The notes under the pieces: model-generated
What the model was told of the DNA's origin: nothing
The model's database searches: none
What the model saw: only the letters and a program-made list of their open reading frames with translations
Shown here: one piece after another, positions 37,891-48,020 of the stretch
How positions within the stretch are numbered: position 1 is the first letter of the stretch
Layout of the letters: every line of letters begins with the position of its first letter
Assembly (NCBI RefSeq): GCF_040931995.1
Contig: NZ_CP162412.1
Span: 1,550,001-1,614,000 of the forward strand
Direction: 5' to 3'
Length of the DNA stretch: 64,000 nt
DNA from: Pelagovum sp. HNIBRBA483
Lineage (GTDB): Bacteria; Pseudomonadota; Alphaproteobacteria; Rhodobacterales; Rhodobacteraceae
Translations under genes and position numbers: made by a program

Positions 37891-39441
37891 ATGTCGGATG
37901 TTGCAGCACGGGCAGGACGTCGCGGGCGCGGGGGCGGCGGTGCCGCGCGGAGGGCCGAACGCACGGCCGTAAGCGTGGAAACCGCAAAATTCATCGAACG
38001 TAACATACCGAACTTCGAGATCCTCAATGAAGAGGCGCTCGAGATCATCGAGTACAACGCCGAGACAATTCTTGAAGAGGTCGGTGTTAACTTTGTTGAT
38101 AATCCTGACGCATTGGAGCGCTGGAAGGACGCGGGCGCCACTGTTGAGGGCGAACGGGTACGCATCCCGCGCGGGCTGGCACGCGAGCTGTGCAAGACTG
38201 CGCCGAGCGAATTCACGCAATATGCGCGTAATCCGGAGCGCTCTGTGGTTATTGGCGGGCGCAACCTTGTGCTGGCGCCTGTTTATGGCCCGCCCTTTGT
38301 CCGCGACGCTGACGGTGGCCGCCGCTATGCGACGATGGAAGATTTCCGCAAATTCGTGAAGCTCGGCTATATGTCGAAGTGGCTGCACCATTCGGGCGGC
38401 ACGGTTTGCGAACCGACCGATATTCCGGTCAATAAGCGCCATCTTGATATGCTGCTTGCGCATATGACGCTTTCGGACAAGCCCTTCATGGGATCGGTGA
38501 CAGAGCCAAGCCGTGCGCAGGATTCGGTTGATATGGCGGGCATTCTGTTTGGCGAAGAGTTCGTTCAGCAAAACACGGTCATGACCTCGCTGATCAACAT
38601 CAACTCGCCGTTGACCTTTGACAGCATCATGATGGGCGCGCTGGAAGTTTATGCGCGGAACAATCAGGCCGCGATCATTTCGCCGTTCATCGTCGGTGGC
38701 GCGATGGCGCCGGTTTCGGTGGCGGGTACGTTGACGCAGGTTCTGGCGGAAGTTCTGGCAGGTGTTGCGTATAGCCAAATCATCCGTAAGGGCGCGCCGG
38801 TGATTGCGGGAACCTTCGTGACCTCGATCGACATGAACTCTGGCGCGCCGACCTTCGGCACACCTGAAGCGGCGCATATCACCTATGGCTGCGGGCAGCT
38901 GTTCCGCCGCCTTGGCCTGCCATATCGCTCGGCCGGTTCGTTCAACGGTTCGAAATTGCCTGACGCACAGGCGGCCTACGAGACGGCAAACAGCCTGAAT
39001 GCGGGCCTGATGGCCGGCGTGAACTTCATGCTCCACTCCTGTGGCTGGCTGGAAGGTGGCCTTGTTTCGTCCTTCGAGAAGTTCGTGATGGATGCGGATC
39101 AGTTGGGCGTTTTGCACCATCTGGCAAAGGGTGTCTCGGTCGATGAGAACGGGCAGGCGATGGATGCGATCCGCGAGGTTGGCCCGGGTGGGCATTACCT
39201 TGGATGTGCGCACACGCAGGCGAACTTCAAATCGGCGTTCTGGCGCAGTGATCTTCTCGACTACAAGCCCTTCGAGACTTGGGACGAGGAAGGAGCGCGG
39301 GATACGCAGGCGCTGGCCAGCATTCGGGTGCAGAAACTGCTCGACACCTATCAGAAGCCAGCCATGGATCCTGCGATCGAAGAGGCGCTCAACGCCTATG
39401 TGATCAACAAGAAAGCAGCGGAGCCGGATAGCTTTATGTAA
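37891..39441 (+). CDS. MttB-family (trimethylamine methyltransferase-like) protein, non-pyrrolysine
   Basis: A 516-aa member of the MttB superfamily (PF06253 type). Recognisable parts are [20 protein letters not shown] and [15 protein letters not shown]. True trimethylamine methyltransferase reads through a UAG codon as pyrrolysine; here the frame has no internal stop, so it belongs to the non-Pyl group, which includes glycine-betaine methyltransferase MtgB. Methylamine/betaine demethylation would fit the sarcosine oxidase genes 10 kb away, but no corrinoid protein is adjacent. The N-terminus is Arg/Gly-rich. It overlaps the convergent DUF6477 gene by eight bases. Confidence 0.85.
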   Translation: MSDVAARAGRRGRGGGGAARRAERTAVSVETAKFIERNIPNFEILNEEALEIIEYNAETILEEVGVNFVDNPDALERWKDAGATVEGERVRIPRGLARELCKTAPSEFTQYARNPERSVVIGGRNLVLAPVYGPPFVRDADGGRRYATMEDFRKFVKLGYMSKWLHHSGGTVCEPTDIPVNKRHLDMLLAHMTLSDKPFMGSVTEPSRAQDSVDMAGILFGEEFVQQNTVMTSLININSPLTFDSIMMGALEVYARNNQAAIISPFIVGGAMAPVSVAGTLTQVLAEVLAGVAYSQIIRKGAPVIAGTFVTSIDMNSGAPTFGTPEAAHITYGCGQLFRRLGLPYRSAGSFNGSKLPDAQAAYETANSLNAGLMAGVNFMLHSCGWLEGGLVSSFEKFVMDADQLGVLHHLAKGVSVDENGQAMDAIREVGPGGHYLGCAHTQANFKSAFWRSDLLDYKPFETWDEEGARDTQALASIRVQKLLDTYQKPAMDPAIEEALNAYVINKKAAEPDSFM

Positions 39442-39730
39442 TCTGGCTTCGGGATGCGGGGGCAAGGGCCGCCGCTTCGCCCATAATCGCCGTCAGAAGG
39501 CCGATGTGATGTTTAACATCATATTCCGGCGACTTCTGGCGGCGTTTTTGATTCAGGCTGTCCTCAAGATCGAAAAGCTTCGCTAAGGCGTCATCCGCCC
39601 GCAAACCGGGGTGGGATAGGATCGTTTGCGCCGCGGCGCCGGTACGGTAACGCGCCAGACCGGCGCGCGCGGTTTCGATCAGCAGGCGTGGGCGGCGCAG
39701 GGCGGTGAGTTTGTGGATTGTGTCGCTCAT
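39434..39730 (-). CDS. DUF6477 family protein
   Basis: A 98-aa Rhodobacteraceae-type small protein (LTALRRPRLLIETARAGLAR at the N-terminus, later LEDSLNQKRR). Helical and cytoplasmic; function unknown. It is convergent with the MttB-family gene and overlaps it by eight bases. It points away from the DUF6456 regulator gene. Confidence 0.78.
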   Translation of the reverse strand: MSDTIHKLTALRRPRLLIETARAGLARYRTGAAAQTILSHPGLRADDALAKLFDLEDSLNQKRRQKSPEYDVKHHIGLLTAIMGEAAALAPASRSQIT

Positions 39731-39958
39731 TTGGCGTTCCTCCTTTTGTACAGTGGGAAAGCCTACACCCGGTTACAGGGGCGTTGCGCGGGTCGGGAGG
39801 AACCGTGCGATGGGCTTAGAATTGTTTATCTTTTGGAAACAATTCTGAAGAGAGTGACCATGTGCCTTAACGCTTGGGTAAGAAACTCCCTTCAGTTTGG
39901 TTAACGGTGAGGCGGGTGCGCGGGCACTGCCGTGGGAAATCGAACCAAAGGAGCTACG

Positions 39959-41116
39959 ATGGCTACCATCCACAGTGATGGGTGCGACATCACTTTTCCT
40001 GACTGGGTGCCGGTCGCAGCACAAAATTATATCGCTCATACGGAGCGGGGACTGTCGATCCGTGCGCTGGCGCGGGCGCGTCAATGCCACGCTTCGACCG
40101 TCTTGCGACAAGTGCGCCGTTTCGAGAGCCGTCGCGATGATCCGCTGGTGGATGACGCTCTGCGGCAGTTGTCATCGGGGGTTGTTGGGGCTGGAAACAA
40201 ACAGGAGTACTGCGAGATGAAACATGTGAGTTTTGGTTGTTCTCCTGCGCAGGGTCGCGCCGCGCTGGATGTTTCGGAAAGGGAGGTTCTGCGGCTTGGC
40301 GGGGGCGTTTTGGAAGCGCTTGCGGTGCCTTCGGCGGTGCTGGTGGCGGGTCGCCAGCTAGAGACGGCGGTGGTTATTCGTAATGCGCCGGATGGCACCA
40401 CTGAAACGCTCGAAAGAGTATCGCGTGATATCGTGCAAGCGATGGCGCTGCGGGAATGGATCGTTAGCGCAGGCGGTGACGCGCCTGTGATGCGCTACAA
40501 GATCACTAACGCGGGACGGACCGCGCTGAACGGGATCAATGCCGGAAAGCCGAAGAAATCGCTTCGTTATCGTGCTGTCGGATATGATGACGGTCAAGGA
40601 CTGCGGGAGGCACCGGCTGGATATGCTCTGGATGGGGATTGGGAGCCTGTGGCGCATGAAGCGGTCTGGAAGGATCGGCAGGCGCGGATTGCAGCGGGCG
40701 AAACGCCGCTATTGGGTCTGGCGCGGCGGCGCGACAAGGGCGGCCAGCGGTTTCTTACCCGCGAAATGGTCGATGCTGGTGAGCGGTTGCGGCAGGATTA
40801 CGAGTTGGCGGAGCGGGCAAGCACTGCGGAGATTGACTGGGAAGCTTGTTTGCAAGGAGCGCCATTTGGGGATTGGGTTAGCGGCAGCCAAGCCCGCGCG
40901 GCCGGAGAGCGGGTGGCGGCAGGGTTGGCGGATTTGGGCATGGGGTTGGGCGAGGTTGCACTGCGATGTTGCTGTTATCTGGATGGGCTTGAGCAGGCGG
41001 AACGGGAATTGGGATGGGCGGCGCGCTCGGGAAAGATCGTTTTGCGCATCGCACTGGACCGGCTTCACCGTCATTATGAGGCGCAGTACGGGCGGTTTGG
41101 GCCGTTGATTGGCTAG
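39959..41116 (+). CDS. DUF6456 helix-turn-helix regulator, possible GafA-like activator
   Basis: A 385-aa DNA-binding protein. The first 60 residues contain a resolvase-like helix-turn-helix (RGLSIRALARARQCHASTVL). The C-terminal half is the DUF6456 region (RRRDKGGQRFLTREMVDAGE, then DLGMGLGEVALRCCCYLDGL), which resembles a second DNA- or polymerase-binding part. In Rhodobacterales a protein of similar size and layout, GafA, activates the gene transfer agent cluster; equivalence here is inference. The ribosome site AAAGGAG supports the ATG at 39959. Confidence 0.75.
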   Translation: MATIHSDGCDITFPDWVPVAAQNYIAHTERGLSIRALARARQCHASTVLRQVRRFESRRDDPLVDDALRQLSSGVVGAGNKQEYCEMKHVSFGCSPAQGRAALDVSEREVLRLGGGVLEALAVPSAVLVAGRQLETAVVIRNAPDGTTETLERVSRDIVQAMALREWIVSAGGDAPVMRYKITNAGRTALNGINAGKPKKSLRYRAVGYDDGQGLREAPAGYALDGDWEPVAHEAVWKDRQARIAAGETPLLGLARRRDKGGQRFLTREMVDAGERLRQDYELAERASTAEIDWEACLQGAPFGDWVSGSQARAAGERVAAGLADLGMGLGEVALRCCCYLDGLEQAERELGWAARSGKIVLRIALDRLHRHYEAQYGRFGPLIG

Positions 41117-41228
41117 GACAGGACGCTTGCAAGCGGCGCAATCCTGCCATGCACCGAAGCAACAGCGTTGGACAACTGGCCACCAGAGCGATAGATGAAA
41201 GCCAGCCAGCAGGAGGAAAGGCATATCG

Positions 41229-42185
41229 ATGGCGTCGCGCGATCTGAAAATCCCCGAACAGCGTCACCCCGAAAAGGCCCATCGGCCCGACAACGCCCAG
41301 CCGCGAAAGCCGGACTGGATACGCGTGAAGGCGCCGACATCCGCCGGATATAAGGCCACGCGGGACATTATGCGGGACAATAAGCTTGTCACCGTGTGCG
41401 AGGAAGCGGGCTGCCCGAATGTGGGCGAATGCTGGTCGCAGGGTCATGCCACGATGATGATCATGGGGGAGATCTGCACCCGTGGCTGTACCTTCTGCAA
41501 TGTGGCGACCGGACGCCCGCAGGCGCTTGATGCGTTCGAGCCGGGGCGGGTCGCCGATGCGGTCAAGAAACTTGGGCTGAAACATGTGGTCATCACATCA
41601 GTTGATCGTGACGACGTTGATGACGGCGGGGCGGAACATTTCGCCCAGACGATCCGCGCGGTGCGTCACCAGAGCCCCGAGACGACCATCGAAATCCTGA
41701 CGCCGGACTTTTTGAAATGTGATCCGTCGGTGCTTGAAACCGTGGTCGCGGCAAAGCCGGACGTATTTAACCACAATCTTGAGACGGTTCCGGGTCTTTA
41801 CCCAGAAGTACGCCCTGGCGCACGGTATTTCCATTCATTGCGGCTATTGCAGCGGGTCAAGGAGATCGACCCGACGATGTTCACCAAATCCGGCATCATG
41901 GTCGGATTGGGTGAGGACAGGCAAGGCGTGACACAGGTGATGGACGACATGCGTGCGGCCGATGTGGATTTTCTGACCATCGGGCAATATTTGCAGCCGA
42001 CGTCGAAGCATCACAGGGTTGATCGCTTTGTGACGCCAGATGAGTTCAAAGCCTATGAGAAAGCTGCCTATGGTAAAGGTTTCCTCATGGTTTCGGCCAC
42101 GCCGCTGACGCGCTCCAGCTATCACGCGGGCGATGATTTTGCCCGGTTGCGGGAGGCGCGGCTGGCAAAGATGGCTGCGAATTAA
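41229..42185 (+). CDS. lipA: Lipoyl synthase
   Basis: A 318-aa radical SAM enzyme that inserts sulfur into octanoyl groups on 2-oxoacid dehydrogenases. The radical SAM cluster motif is CTRGCTFC, and the auxiliary sacrificial cluster is held by [12 protein letters not shown]. The C-terminal region ends with the usual [10 protein letters not shown] Ser ligand. AGGAGG lies upstream of the ATG. Confidence 0.97.
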   Translation: MASRDLKIPEQRHPEKAHRPDNAQPRKPDWIRVKAPTSAGYKATRDIMRDNKLVTVCEEAGCPNVGECWSQGHATMMIMGEICTRGCTFCNVATGRPQALDAFEPGRVADAVKKLGLKHVVITSVDRDDVDDGGAEHFAQTIRAVRHQSPETTIEILTPDFLKCDPSVLETVVAAKPDVFNHNLETVPGLYPEVRPGARYFHSLRLLQRVKEIDPTMFTKSGIMVGLGEDRQGVTQVMDDMRAADVDFLTIGQYLQPTSKHHRVDRFVTPDEFKAYEKAAYGKGFLMVSATPLTRSSYHAGDDFARLREARLAKMAAN

Positions 42186-42188
42186 TCT

Positions 42189-43094
42189 TTACTCCACCGG
42201 CGGTACGGCTTTGAGGTATCGGGCGATGGCCATGCGGTCATCGTCGCTCAGGCGTGATGTATTGGCGATAACCTCTATCATCTTACCGCCAGCAACATCG
42301 AATTCCGGCGTGAAGCCCGATTGCAGATAGGCTGCGATTTCTTCGATGCTCCAGTTCAGGCTGGCGCTGGTGATATTGGGAATGCGCCCTTCGCCGGAGG
42401 GATGGGGCGCGCCGCCGAGCCATGCGGTGCGTTTAAGGCCGCCGAGCGCGTTGCGGGGGGTATGGCATTCACCACAATGACCTAGGGCCTCGACCAGATA
42501 GCGGCCACGGGCGATGTCATCAGGTAGTGGATCGGGTAAGACGGGCGCGGGGTTGGTGAACAGTGCCTTCCAGAAGGCCAGCGTCCGGCGGATATTGAAT
42601 GGGAAACCTACCTCATGCGGCGGTGGCGTGGAGGAGACAGCGGGCAGGGTGCGCAGATAGGCGATCAGGTCCGCTATATCGCTCGACGCGGCGCGCTGGA
42701 AGCTGGCATAGGGGAAGGCGGGGTAATAATGGCTGCCTTCAGGCGACGCGCCAAGCGTGATGGCGCGGACAATGTCGCGATCGCTCCACGCCCCGATGCC
42801 GGCAGTTGTGTCTGTTGAGATGTTGGGTGCGATGAAGGTTCCGAACGGCGAAGGGAAACGCCGCCCGCCCGGCAAGGCGGGGAGGCTGCCAGCGGCCCAA
42901 TCGGCCTCGGGCGCGAGGTGGCAGGACGCGCAGCCCGCAGCCGCAAAGATATATTCGCCGCGCTTGGCGTCGCCTTGCAAGCCGGCGAGATACCCCGCCG
43001 GCAGCTCACGCGCATTTGTCAAAGCAGCGAACCCGCTGACAATCATGAGCGCAAGGACGAAAAACCCTGCAATGAAGGCTCTTTGCGGCGTCAT
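42189..43094 (-). CDS. Diheme cytochrome c
   Basis: A 301-aa exported c-type cytochrome. After an N-terminal signal (AFIAGFFVLALMIVSGFAA) there are two haem sites, CASCH (about residue 53) and CGECH (about 200), each in a class I cytochrome domain similar to the cytochrome subunits of membrane dehydrogenases. Axial methionines lie downstream. It follows the second cytochrome gene by four bases. The ATG at 43094 is preferred to the longer frame because it starts the signal peptide. Confidence 0.88.
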   Translation of the reverse strand: MTPQRAFIAGFFVLALMIVSGFAALTNARELPAGYLAGLQGDAKRGEYIFAAAGCASCHLAPEADWAAGSLPALPGGRRFPSPFGTFIAPNISTDTTAGIGAWSDRDIVRAITLGASPEGSHYYPAFPYASFQRAASSDIADLIAYLRTLPAVSSTPPPHEVGFPFNIRRTLAFWKALFTNPAPVLPDPLPDDIARGRYLVEALGHCGECHTPRNALGGLKRTAWLGGAPHPSGEGRIPNITSASLNWSIEEIAAYLQSGFTPEFDVAGGKMIEVIANTSRLSDDDRMAIARYLKAVPPVE

Positions 43095-43098
43095 TGCG

Positions 43099-43575
43099 CT
43101 AGTTGGACTGGCGATATGCCCTGTGACATGCGCCGCAAGCACCGCCAACAGCGCCGAGTGCGCTTTGAAGCGAGGCCAGATCGGTGCCCGCATTCGCGGC
43201 CAAGCCTTCGGCAGCGGCAGTGAGGGCCTCGGCTTTTTCTATGACATCGGGGATGTTGGCCCAGATCGCAGGCAAGGCGCGGGTGCCTTCGACGGAAGCG
43301 TTATCGGAGCCTGGTGCCCAGTAGCTGCCTTGCATCAGCTGGCTAAGTGCCAAGATATTTGATGCGGCGGCGCTGGCGCGTTCTGCGTCATATTCCGCGT
43401 TGCCCTGTGCCATTGCGCCGACAATGCCGAGGTTATGCGCGTAGAGACGCATATGGGACTGGCGCGCGGTGATCGCGCCCTGAATCGCGGGATCGATATG
43501 GCTTTCCGCCACAGCGACACCGGCAGGAGCAGCAAGCGCGAGCGCCAAACAAAGATTTCTGAGAACTTTGGCCAT
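43099..43575 (-). CDS. Cytochrome c prime-type protein
   Basis: A 158-aa exported class II cytochrome. A signal peptide (ending AAPAGVAVAES) precedes a four-helix bundle with the haem site CGACH close to the C-terminus, the hallmark of cytochrome c'/c-556. Such proteins bind NO or transfer electrons. AGGAGG lies upstream of ATG 43575. Together with the diheme cytochrome it forms a two-gene operon divergent from a LysR gene. Confidence 0.88.
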   Translation of the reverse strand: MAKVLRNLCLALALAAPAGVAVAESHIDPAIQGAITARQSHMRLYAHNLGIVGAMAQGNAEYDAERASAAASNILALSQLMQGSYWAPGSDNASVEGTRALPAIWANIPDVIEKAEALTAAAEGLAANAGTDLASLQSALGAVGGACGACHRAYRQSN

Positions 43576-43665
43576 TGTCATACCTCCTGAATTTCTCATG
43601 TGACAAAGGTGAGCTGTGAGCATATTAAAAGGAAGTCACCATTATTGCACGAAGGCTCCTAAATT

Positions 43666-44538
43666 ATGCACAAGCTGAATTGGGATGACTTGCGCTTTGT
43701 GCTCGCCGTGGTGGATGCAGGATCGGTCAGCGCGGCAGCAAAACTCATGGGGGTCAACCATGCGACCGTGCTGCGGCGGGTCGGTGCGGTGGAGGAGGCT
43801 GCGGGGCAAATCCTCTTTGACCGGACAGCACAGGGTTACAGGATCATCCCTGATCAACTTGCCATTATTGACGCCATGCGTGAGGCCGAGGGCGCCATTG
43901 GCGCGGTCAATGCGCTACTGAAGGGGCATGAGGCGCGGCTAACGGGGCGGGTGCGCGTGACCTCGACCGATACGTTCTGCCAATATGTGCTGCCCGAGGT
44001 GATCGCGGAGATCACCGCACGGGAACCGGAGTTGAGCGTCGATCTGCAATCCAACAACCTGCATATCGACCTTTCGCGAATGCATGCGGATATCAGTGTG
44101 CGCCCGACGATAAAACTAGGAGAGAACCTGATCGGAGAGCCTGCGGGGCAGATGGCTTTTGCAGTTTATGAAGCATGCGAGAGAGCGCGGGAGGTCTGGC
44201 TTGCGCCGACGGGGGCGTTGACCCGCTCGGCGGTTTCCGGATGGATCGAAGCGCGCGACGATGGCTTGCCGGTGCGCTCTGGTGCGGACAGTTTTATCGT
44301 CATGCGGGAAATGGCGGCGGCAGGGATGGGCCGCGTTGTGCTGCCGGCAATCCTTGGGGAGGGCGATGCGCGATTGCGGCAGATGGATATGGCGGGAGCT
44401 GCGTCGTTGCCAAAAGTGCCGATTTGGGTGATCAGTCATCAGGAGCTTGCGCACGCGCCACGACTGCGCCGCTTGCGGCGGCAGATTGCGGAAGGGTTGC
44501 TGGCGCGGGCCGAGCTGTTTGATCCACAAATTGGGTGA
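43666..44538 (+). CDS. LysR-family regulator
   Basis: A 290-aa regulator with N-terminal helix-turn-helix (FVLAVVDAGSVSAAAKLMGVNHATVLRRV) and a LysR effector domain. It is divergent from the two cytochrome genes with about 90 bases between starts, so it probably controls them. The effector is unknown. Confidence 0.9.
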   Translation: MHKLNWDDLRFVLAVVDAGSVSAAAKLMGVNHATVLRRVGAVEEAAGQILFDRTAQGYRIIPDQLAIIDAMREAEGAIGAVNALLKGHEARLTGRVRVTSTDTFCQYVLPEVIAEITAREPELSVDLQSNNLHIDLSRMHADISVRPTIKLGENLIGEPAGQMAFAVYEACERAREVWLAPTGALTRSAVSGWIEARDDGLPVRSGADSFIVMREMAAAGMGRVVLPAILGEGDARLRQMDMAGAASLPKVPIWVISHQELAHAPRLRRLRRQIAEGLLARAELFDPQIG

Positions 44539-44623
44539 ATGAGGTAAGGTGGTGGTTTTCACCACGCGCACGTCTATGTATAGCCTGCAGCGAAACAGAC
44601 CAACACCGCTATCATACACCGTG

Positions 44624-45634
44624 ATGAAGAGGGGGGACGCTCCTTTGCCAAGCCAGATTGCTGCCCGCGCCTCTCGCCTATCGGTCGCGCCAATGATGGA
44701 TTGGACGGATCGCCATTGCCGGTATTTCCATCGTCTGATGAGCGCGAAAGCGTTGCTTTATACCGAGATGGTCACGGCTCCGGCGATTGTGCGGGGCGAT
44801 CATGCGCGGCTGTTGGCGCATGATGCGCGTGAGCACCCTCTTGCGCTTCAGCTTGGCGGCTCTGACCCCGATGAGCTTGCGGCGGCGGTGCGGATCGCGA
44901 CGGAATTCGGCTATGATGAGTACAACCTGAATTGCGGCTGCCCATCGGACCGCGTGCAATCGGGGACGTTCGGGGCGGTGCTGATGAAAGACCCCGGACG
45001 CGTGGCCGAGTGCGTCGCGGCGATGCGGGATGTGTCTCCGGTGGATGTGACGGTGAAATGCCGCATTGGTGTGGATGAGCAGGAACCGGAAGAAGTTTTG
45101 CCGGAGTTTATCGCACGGGTGGTAGCGGCAGGGGTGGAGCGCATCTCGATCCACGCGCGTAAGGCGTGGCTGCAGGGGTTATCACCTAAGGAAAACAGGG
45201 ACATCCCACCGCTGGATTATCCGCTCGTTTATGAAATGAAAGCGCTGTTTCCGCATTTGCATATCTCGATCAATGGTGGGGTGATGTCGCTCGACGAGGT
45301 GACGGCGCATTTGGAGCAGGGGATGGATGGGGTGATGGTGGGCCGTGCGGCCTACCATGCGCCGGCGGATGTGCTATTGGGCGCGGATCAGGCTGTGTAT
45401 GGCGCAGAAGGAAGCGCCAAGACAGCCGAGGATGTTGTTCTGGAAATGCTGCCTTATATTGAGGCGCATTTGGAGAGCGGTGGGCGCCTGCACCAGATCA
45501 CACGGCATATGCTTGGCCTGTTCACAGGGCGGCCCGGCGCACGCGGCTGGCGGCGGGTACTGTCCGAGCAGGGCACCCGCGACGGCGCCAGTGTCGCAAC
45601 CGTGAGGGAAGCGTTGGGGCGGGTCACGGGCTGA
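44624..45634 (+). CDS. dusA: tRNA-dihydrouridine synthase A
   Basis: A 336-aa FMN enzyme that reduces uridines 20/20a in tRNA D-loops. Signatures are LSVAPMMDWTDRHCRYFHRL, NLNCGCPSDRVQSGTFGAVL with the catalytic Cys, and HARKAWLQGLSPKENR, plus the DusA ending RLHQITRHMLGLF. The ATG at 44624 gives the normal start; the frame is open further upstream. Confidence 0.94.
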   Translation: MKRGDAPLPSQIAARASRLSVAPMMDWTDRHCRYFHRLMSAKALLYTEMVTAPAIVRGDHARLLAHDAREHPLALQLGGSDPDELAAAVRIATEFGYDEYNLNCGCPSDRVQSGTFGAVLMKDPGRVAECVAAMRDVSPVDVTVKCRIGVDEQEPEEVLPEFIARVVAAGVERISIHARKAWLQGLSPKENRDIPPLDYPLVYEMKALFPHLHISINGGVMSLDEVTAHLEQGMDGVMVGRAAYHAPADVLLGADQAVYGAEGSAKTAEDVVLEMLPYIEAHLESGGRLHQITRHMLGLFTGRPGARGWRRVLSEQGTRDGASVATVREALGRVTG

Positions 45635-45706
45635 ATTTGCCGCTTGCGGAAAGTCCCAAATTCCGGTGAGTTGCGGGCGATAGCGGCGCGCGGGCGGGAG
45701 AGAGTC

Positions 45707-46528
45707 ATGGAGCCTATGACATTGATCATAACTGCTTTGCTGATCCTTGCACTTGGCGCGGTGGCCGGTGTGCTGGCTGGGATGCTGGGTGTTGGCGGCG
45801 GCATCGTACTGGTGCCCGGGTTTGTCTATATCTTCACTTCGCTTGGCTATGATGGCCCGATGTTGATGCAGGTCTGTTTGGCGACTTCGCTTGCGACGAT
45901 CATCGTGACATCGGCGCGGTCTGTGATGGCGCATCACAAGCGCGGCGCTGTGGAGTGGGGCATTTTGCGCGGCTGGGCTGCGGGGATCGCTTTGGGAGCG
46001 GTGCTGGGTGTTGCCGTAGCCGCGTGGCTGAAATCGGATGTTTTGCAGTTGATTTTTGCGGGTTTGGCCTTTTGCGTCGCGCTTTACTTGATTTTCGGTC
46101 GGACGCGGTGGCAGTTGGGAACCGAGATGCCGCGTGGGGTTTTGCGGATGATCATTGCGCCTGTGATCGGCTTGTTATCGGTTCTGATGGGGATCGGTGG
46201 TGGATCGCTTGGCGTTCCTCTGATGAGCCTGCACGGGGTACCGATGCACCGCGCGGTTGCGACGGCGGCGGGATTTGGCGCGCTGATTGCGGTGCCATCG
46301 GTGTTGGCATTCCTTTTCGTTCCGGTCGATGCATCGTCGGCGCCACCGTGGACGGTTGGCGCGGTGAATGTGCCGACGTTCCTGATCGTGATCTCGATGA
46401 CGCTGATTACCGCCCCCTACGGCGCGACGTTGGCGCATCGGTTGGATGCGAAACGGCTGCGGAGGGCGTTCGGGTTTTTCTTGATCTTTGTCTCGCTTAA
46501 TATGATGCGGAAGGCCGTTGGATGGTAG
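45707..46528 (+). CDS. TauE/SafE-family membrane permease
   Basis: A 273-aa membrane protein with about eight helices and the family glycine motif twice (AGVLAGMLGVGGGIVLVPG and SVLMGIGGGSLGVPLMSL). Members move sulfite, sulfoacetate or other organic anions out of the cell; the substrate here is open. It overlaps the next gene by seven bases. Confidence 0.9.
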   Translation: MEPMTLIITALLILALGAVAGVLAGMLGVGGGIVLVPGFVYIFTSLGYDGPMLMQVCLATSLATIIVTSARSVMAHHKRGAVEWGILRGWAAGIALGAVLGVAVAAWLKSDVLQLIFAGLAFCVALYLIFGRTRWQLGTEMPRGVLRMIIAPVIGLLSVLMGIGGGSLGVPLMSLHGVPMHRAVATAAGFGALIAVPSVLAFLFVPVDASSAPPWTVGAVNVPTFLIVISMTLITAPYGATLAHRLDAKRLRRAFGFFLIFVSLNMMRKAVGW

Positions 46529-47292
46529 AGTGGATTGAAGATGCACTGTCGAGCCAAAGCTTCGCGGTATTGCCACAAGATCAGGGCGTTCTGACGTGGG
46601 CGGAGGCCGCAGCGGCAGCCGGAAAGCGGGTTTTGGCCGATCCTGAACAACGGGCGAAGTGGCTGCGGCATGGTGAGACGTGGTTTGTTGGTGTTGACGC
46701 GCTGCCCAATGCAGCGGACGGGTCGATTGACGGCGTTCCCTTGAAAGGGCCGTGGGAAGGCCAGATCAGTACATTGCCGTTGCATCCGGCGCAGTTGTCG
46801 GTGGTTTATCCCGGGTATCCGAAGCAAGACCCCGACGAGAGCGACGCCGCGCATCGGTTCCGGCGAGAGCGCTGTGCGGCGCATCTGGACGGGCTGTTGC
46901 GGGTGGGGCCGGAAAACCGGCGGTACCTAAAAGAGCCGCATGCGTGGGTATTGGGCCTGCCGCTGACCGACGTGCCTAACGCACCGTTGGTGGTGTGGGA
47001 AGGCAGCCATGAGATCATACGCGAGGCGTTCATGGTCGCCTTTGCAGGGATGCCACCGGCGATGTGGGGCGACATTGACGTCACCGAGATTTATCAGGAG
47101 GCGCGGCGCGAGGTGTTTGACCTTTGCGAACCGCGCGAAGTGCGGATGGTGCCGGGGCAATCAGTGATCTTGCATAGGCTGAGTATCCACGGGGTTGCGC
47201 CTTGGGGCGCGGGCGGTGGGAAAACGCCACGCATGGTGGCCTACTTCCGCCCCCTGATCCCAGAAACGCGGGATTGGCTCCGCGCGCCCTGA
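46522..47292 (+). CDS. Uncharacterised protein, possibly 2-oxoglutarate oxygenase-like
   Basis: A 256-aa cytoplasmic protein. The C-terminal HRLSIHGVAPW followed by PRMVAYFRP has the spacing of the distal His and the Arg of phytanoyl-CoA dioxygenase-like enzymes, and WEGSHEIIREAF resembles the strand before it. A clear HxD pair is not obvious, so the assignment is weak. It overlaps the TauE-type gene by seven bases, suggesting joint expression. Confidence 0.55.
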   Translation: MVEWIEDALSSQSFAVLPQDQGVLTWAEAAAAAGKRVLADPEQRAKWLRHGETWFVGVDALPNAADGSIDGVPLKGPWEGQISTLPLHPAQLSVVYPGYPKQDPDESDAAHRFRRERCAAHLDGLLRVGPENRRYLKEPHAWVLGLPLTDVPNAPLVVWEGSHEIIREAFMVAFAGMPPAMWGDIDVTEIYQEARREVFDLCEPREVRMVPGQSVILHRLSIHGVAPWGAGGGKTPRMVAYFRPLIPETRDWLRAP

Positions 47293-47298
47293 GCGCTG

Positions 47299-47547
47299 TT
47301 ACTGACCTTGAAAGCGTGCGCTGCGGCCGCCGCGGCGCTTTTGCAAGCGCGGTGCGCGGCTTGGAAGTTCGGCCATGATCGCCTGCCGTTCTTCCGTGCT
47401 CATCCGCGACCATTGGCTGATCTCGTCAATGGAGCGCAGGCAGCCGGTGCAGAGCCGTTCAGCAGGGTGAATGACGCAGATCTTGACGCAAGGGCTGTCT
47501 ATTTCCTTGCGTGCCCAGATGCGGTCGGTGTTTTGTGATGTGCTCAC
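47299..47547 (-). CDS. DUF1289 family protein
   Basis: An 82-aa protein with the four-cysteine pattern SPCVKICVIHPAERLCTGCLRS, probably a small metal site, followed by a basic tail. It is the last gene of the ccmI-ruvX-DUF1289 series, overlapping ruvX by four bases. Function unknown. Confidence 0.88.
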   Translation of the reverse strand: MSTSQNTDRIWARKEIDSPCVKICVIHPAERLCTGCLRSIDEISQWSRMSTEERQAIMAELPSRAPRLQKRRGGRSARFQGQ

Positions 47548-48020
47548 TGGTCGGCCCTCAGATGACGAATGCGGTCGAGTGCTCCTTGCAGGATATACGC
47601 GGCGGCGACATGGTCGATCACCTCTGCGCGACGTTTCCGTGTCGTATCCGCCTCTAGGAGCGCCCGTTCGGCTGCAACGGTGGAGAGGCGTTCATCCCAA
47701 TAGGTAATCGGCACTTCGGTGAGCCGCGTCAGGTTGCGGGCGAAGGCGCGGGTGGATTGACAGCGCGCGCCTTCAGTGCCGTCCATATTGCGCGGCAGCC
47801 CGAGGACGATGCCGCCAATGTTACGCGCGGTAAGGATGGCGAGGAGCTTCTCCGCGTCGAGCGTGAATTTCTTGCGTTTGATGGTTTCGAGCGGGGTCGC
47901 CACGGAAAGAAATAAATCGGATACCGCGACGCCGATGGTCACTGTACCGAGGTCCAGGCCAGCCAGCGCGCGGTGGCTTGGCAGCGCGTCGAGGAAATCG
48001 GTGATCTCCTCATGGATCAT
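47544..48020 (-). CDS. ruvX: Pre-16S rRNA nuclease / Holliday-junction resolvase-like RuvX
   Basis: A 158-aa RNase H-like protein. LAGLDLGTVTIGVAVSD supplies the first Asp; VLGLPRNMDG, YWDERLSTVAAERAL and IDHVAAAYILQGAL supply the others. It processes the 16S rRNA 5' end. The ATG at 48020 overlaps ccmI by four bases. Confidence 0.93.
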   Translation of the reverse strand: MIHEEITDFLDALPSHRALAGLDLGTVTIGVAVSDLFLSVATPLETIKRKKFTLDAEKLLAILTARNIGGIVLGLPRNMDGTEGARCQSTRAFARNLTRLTEVPITYWDERLSTVAAERALLEADTTRKRRAEVIDHVAAAYILQGALDRIRHLRADQ

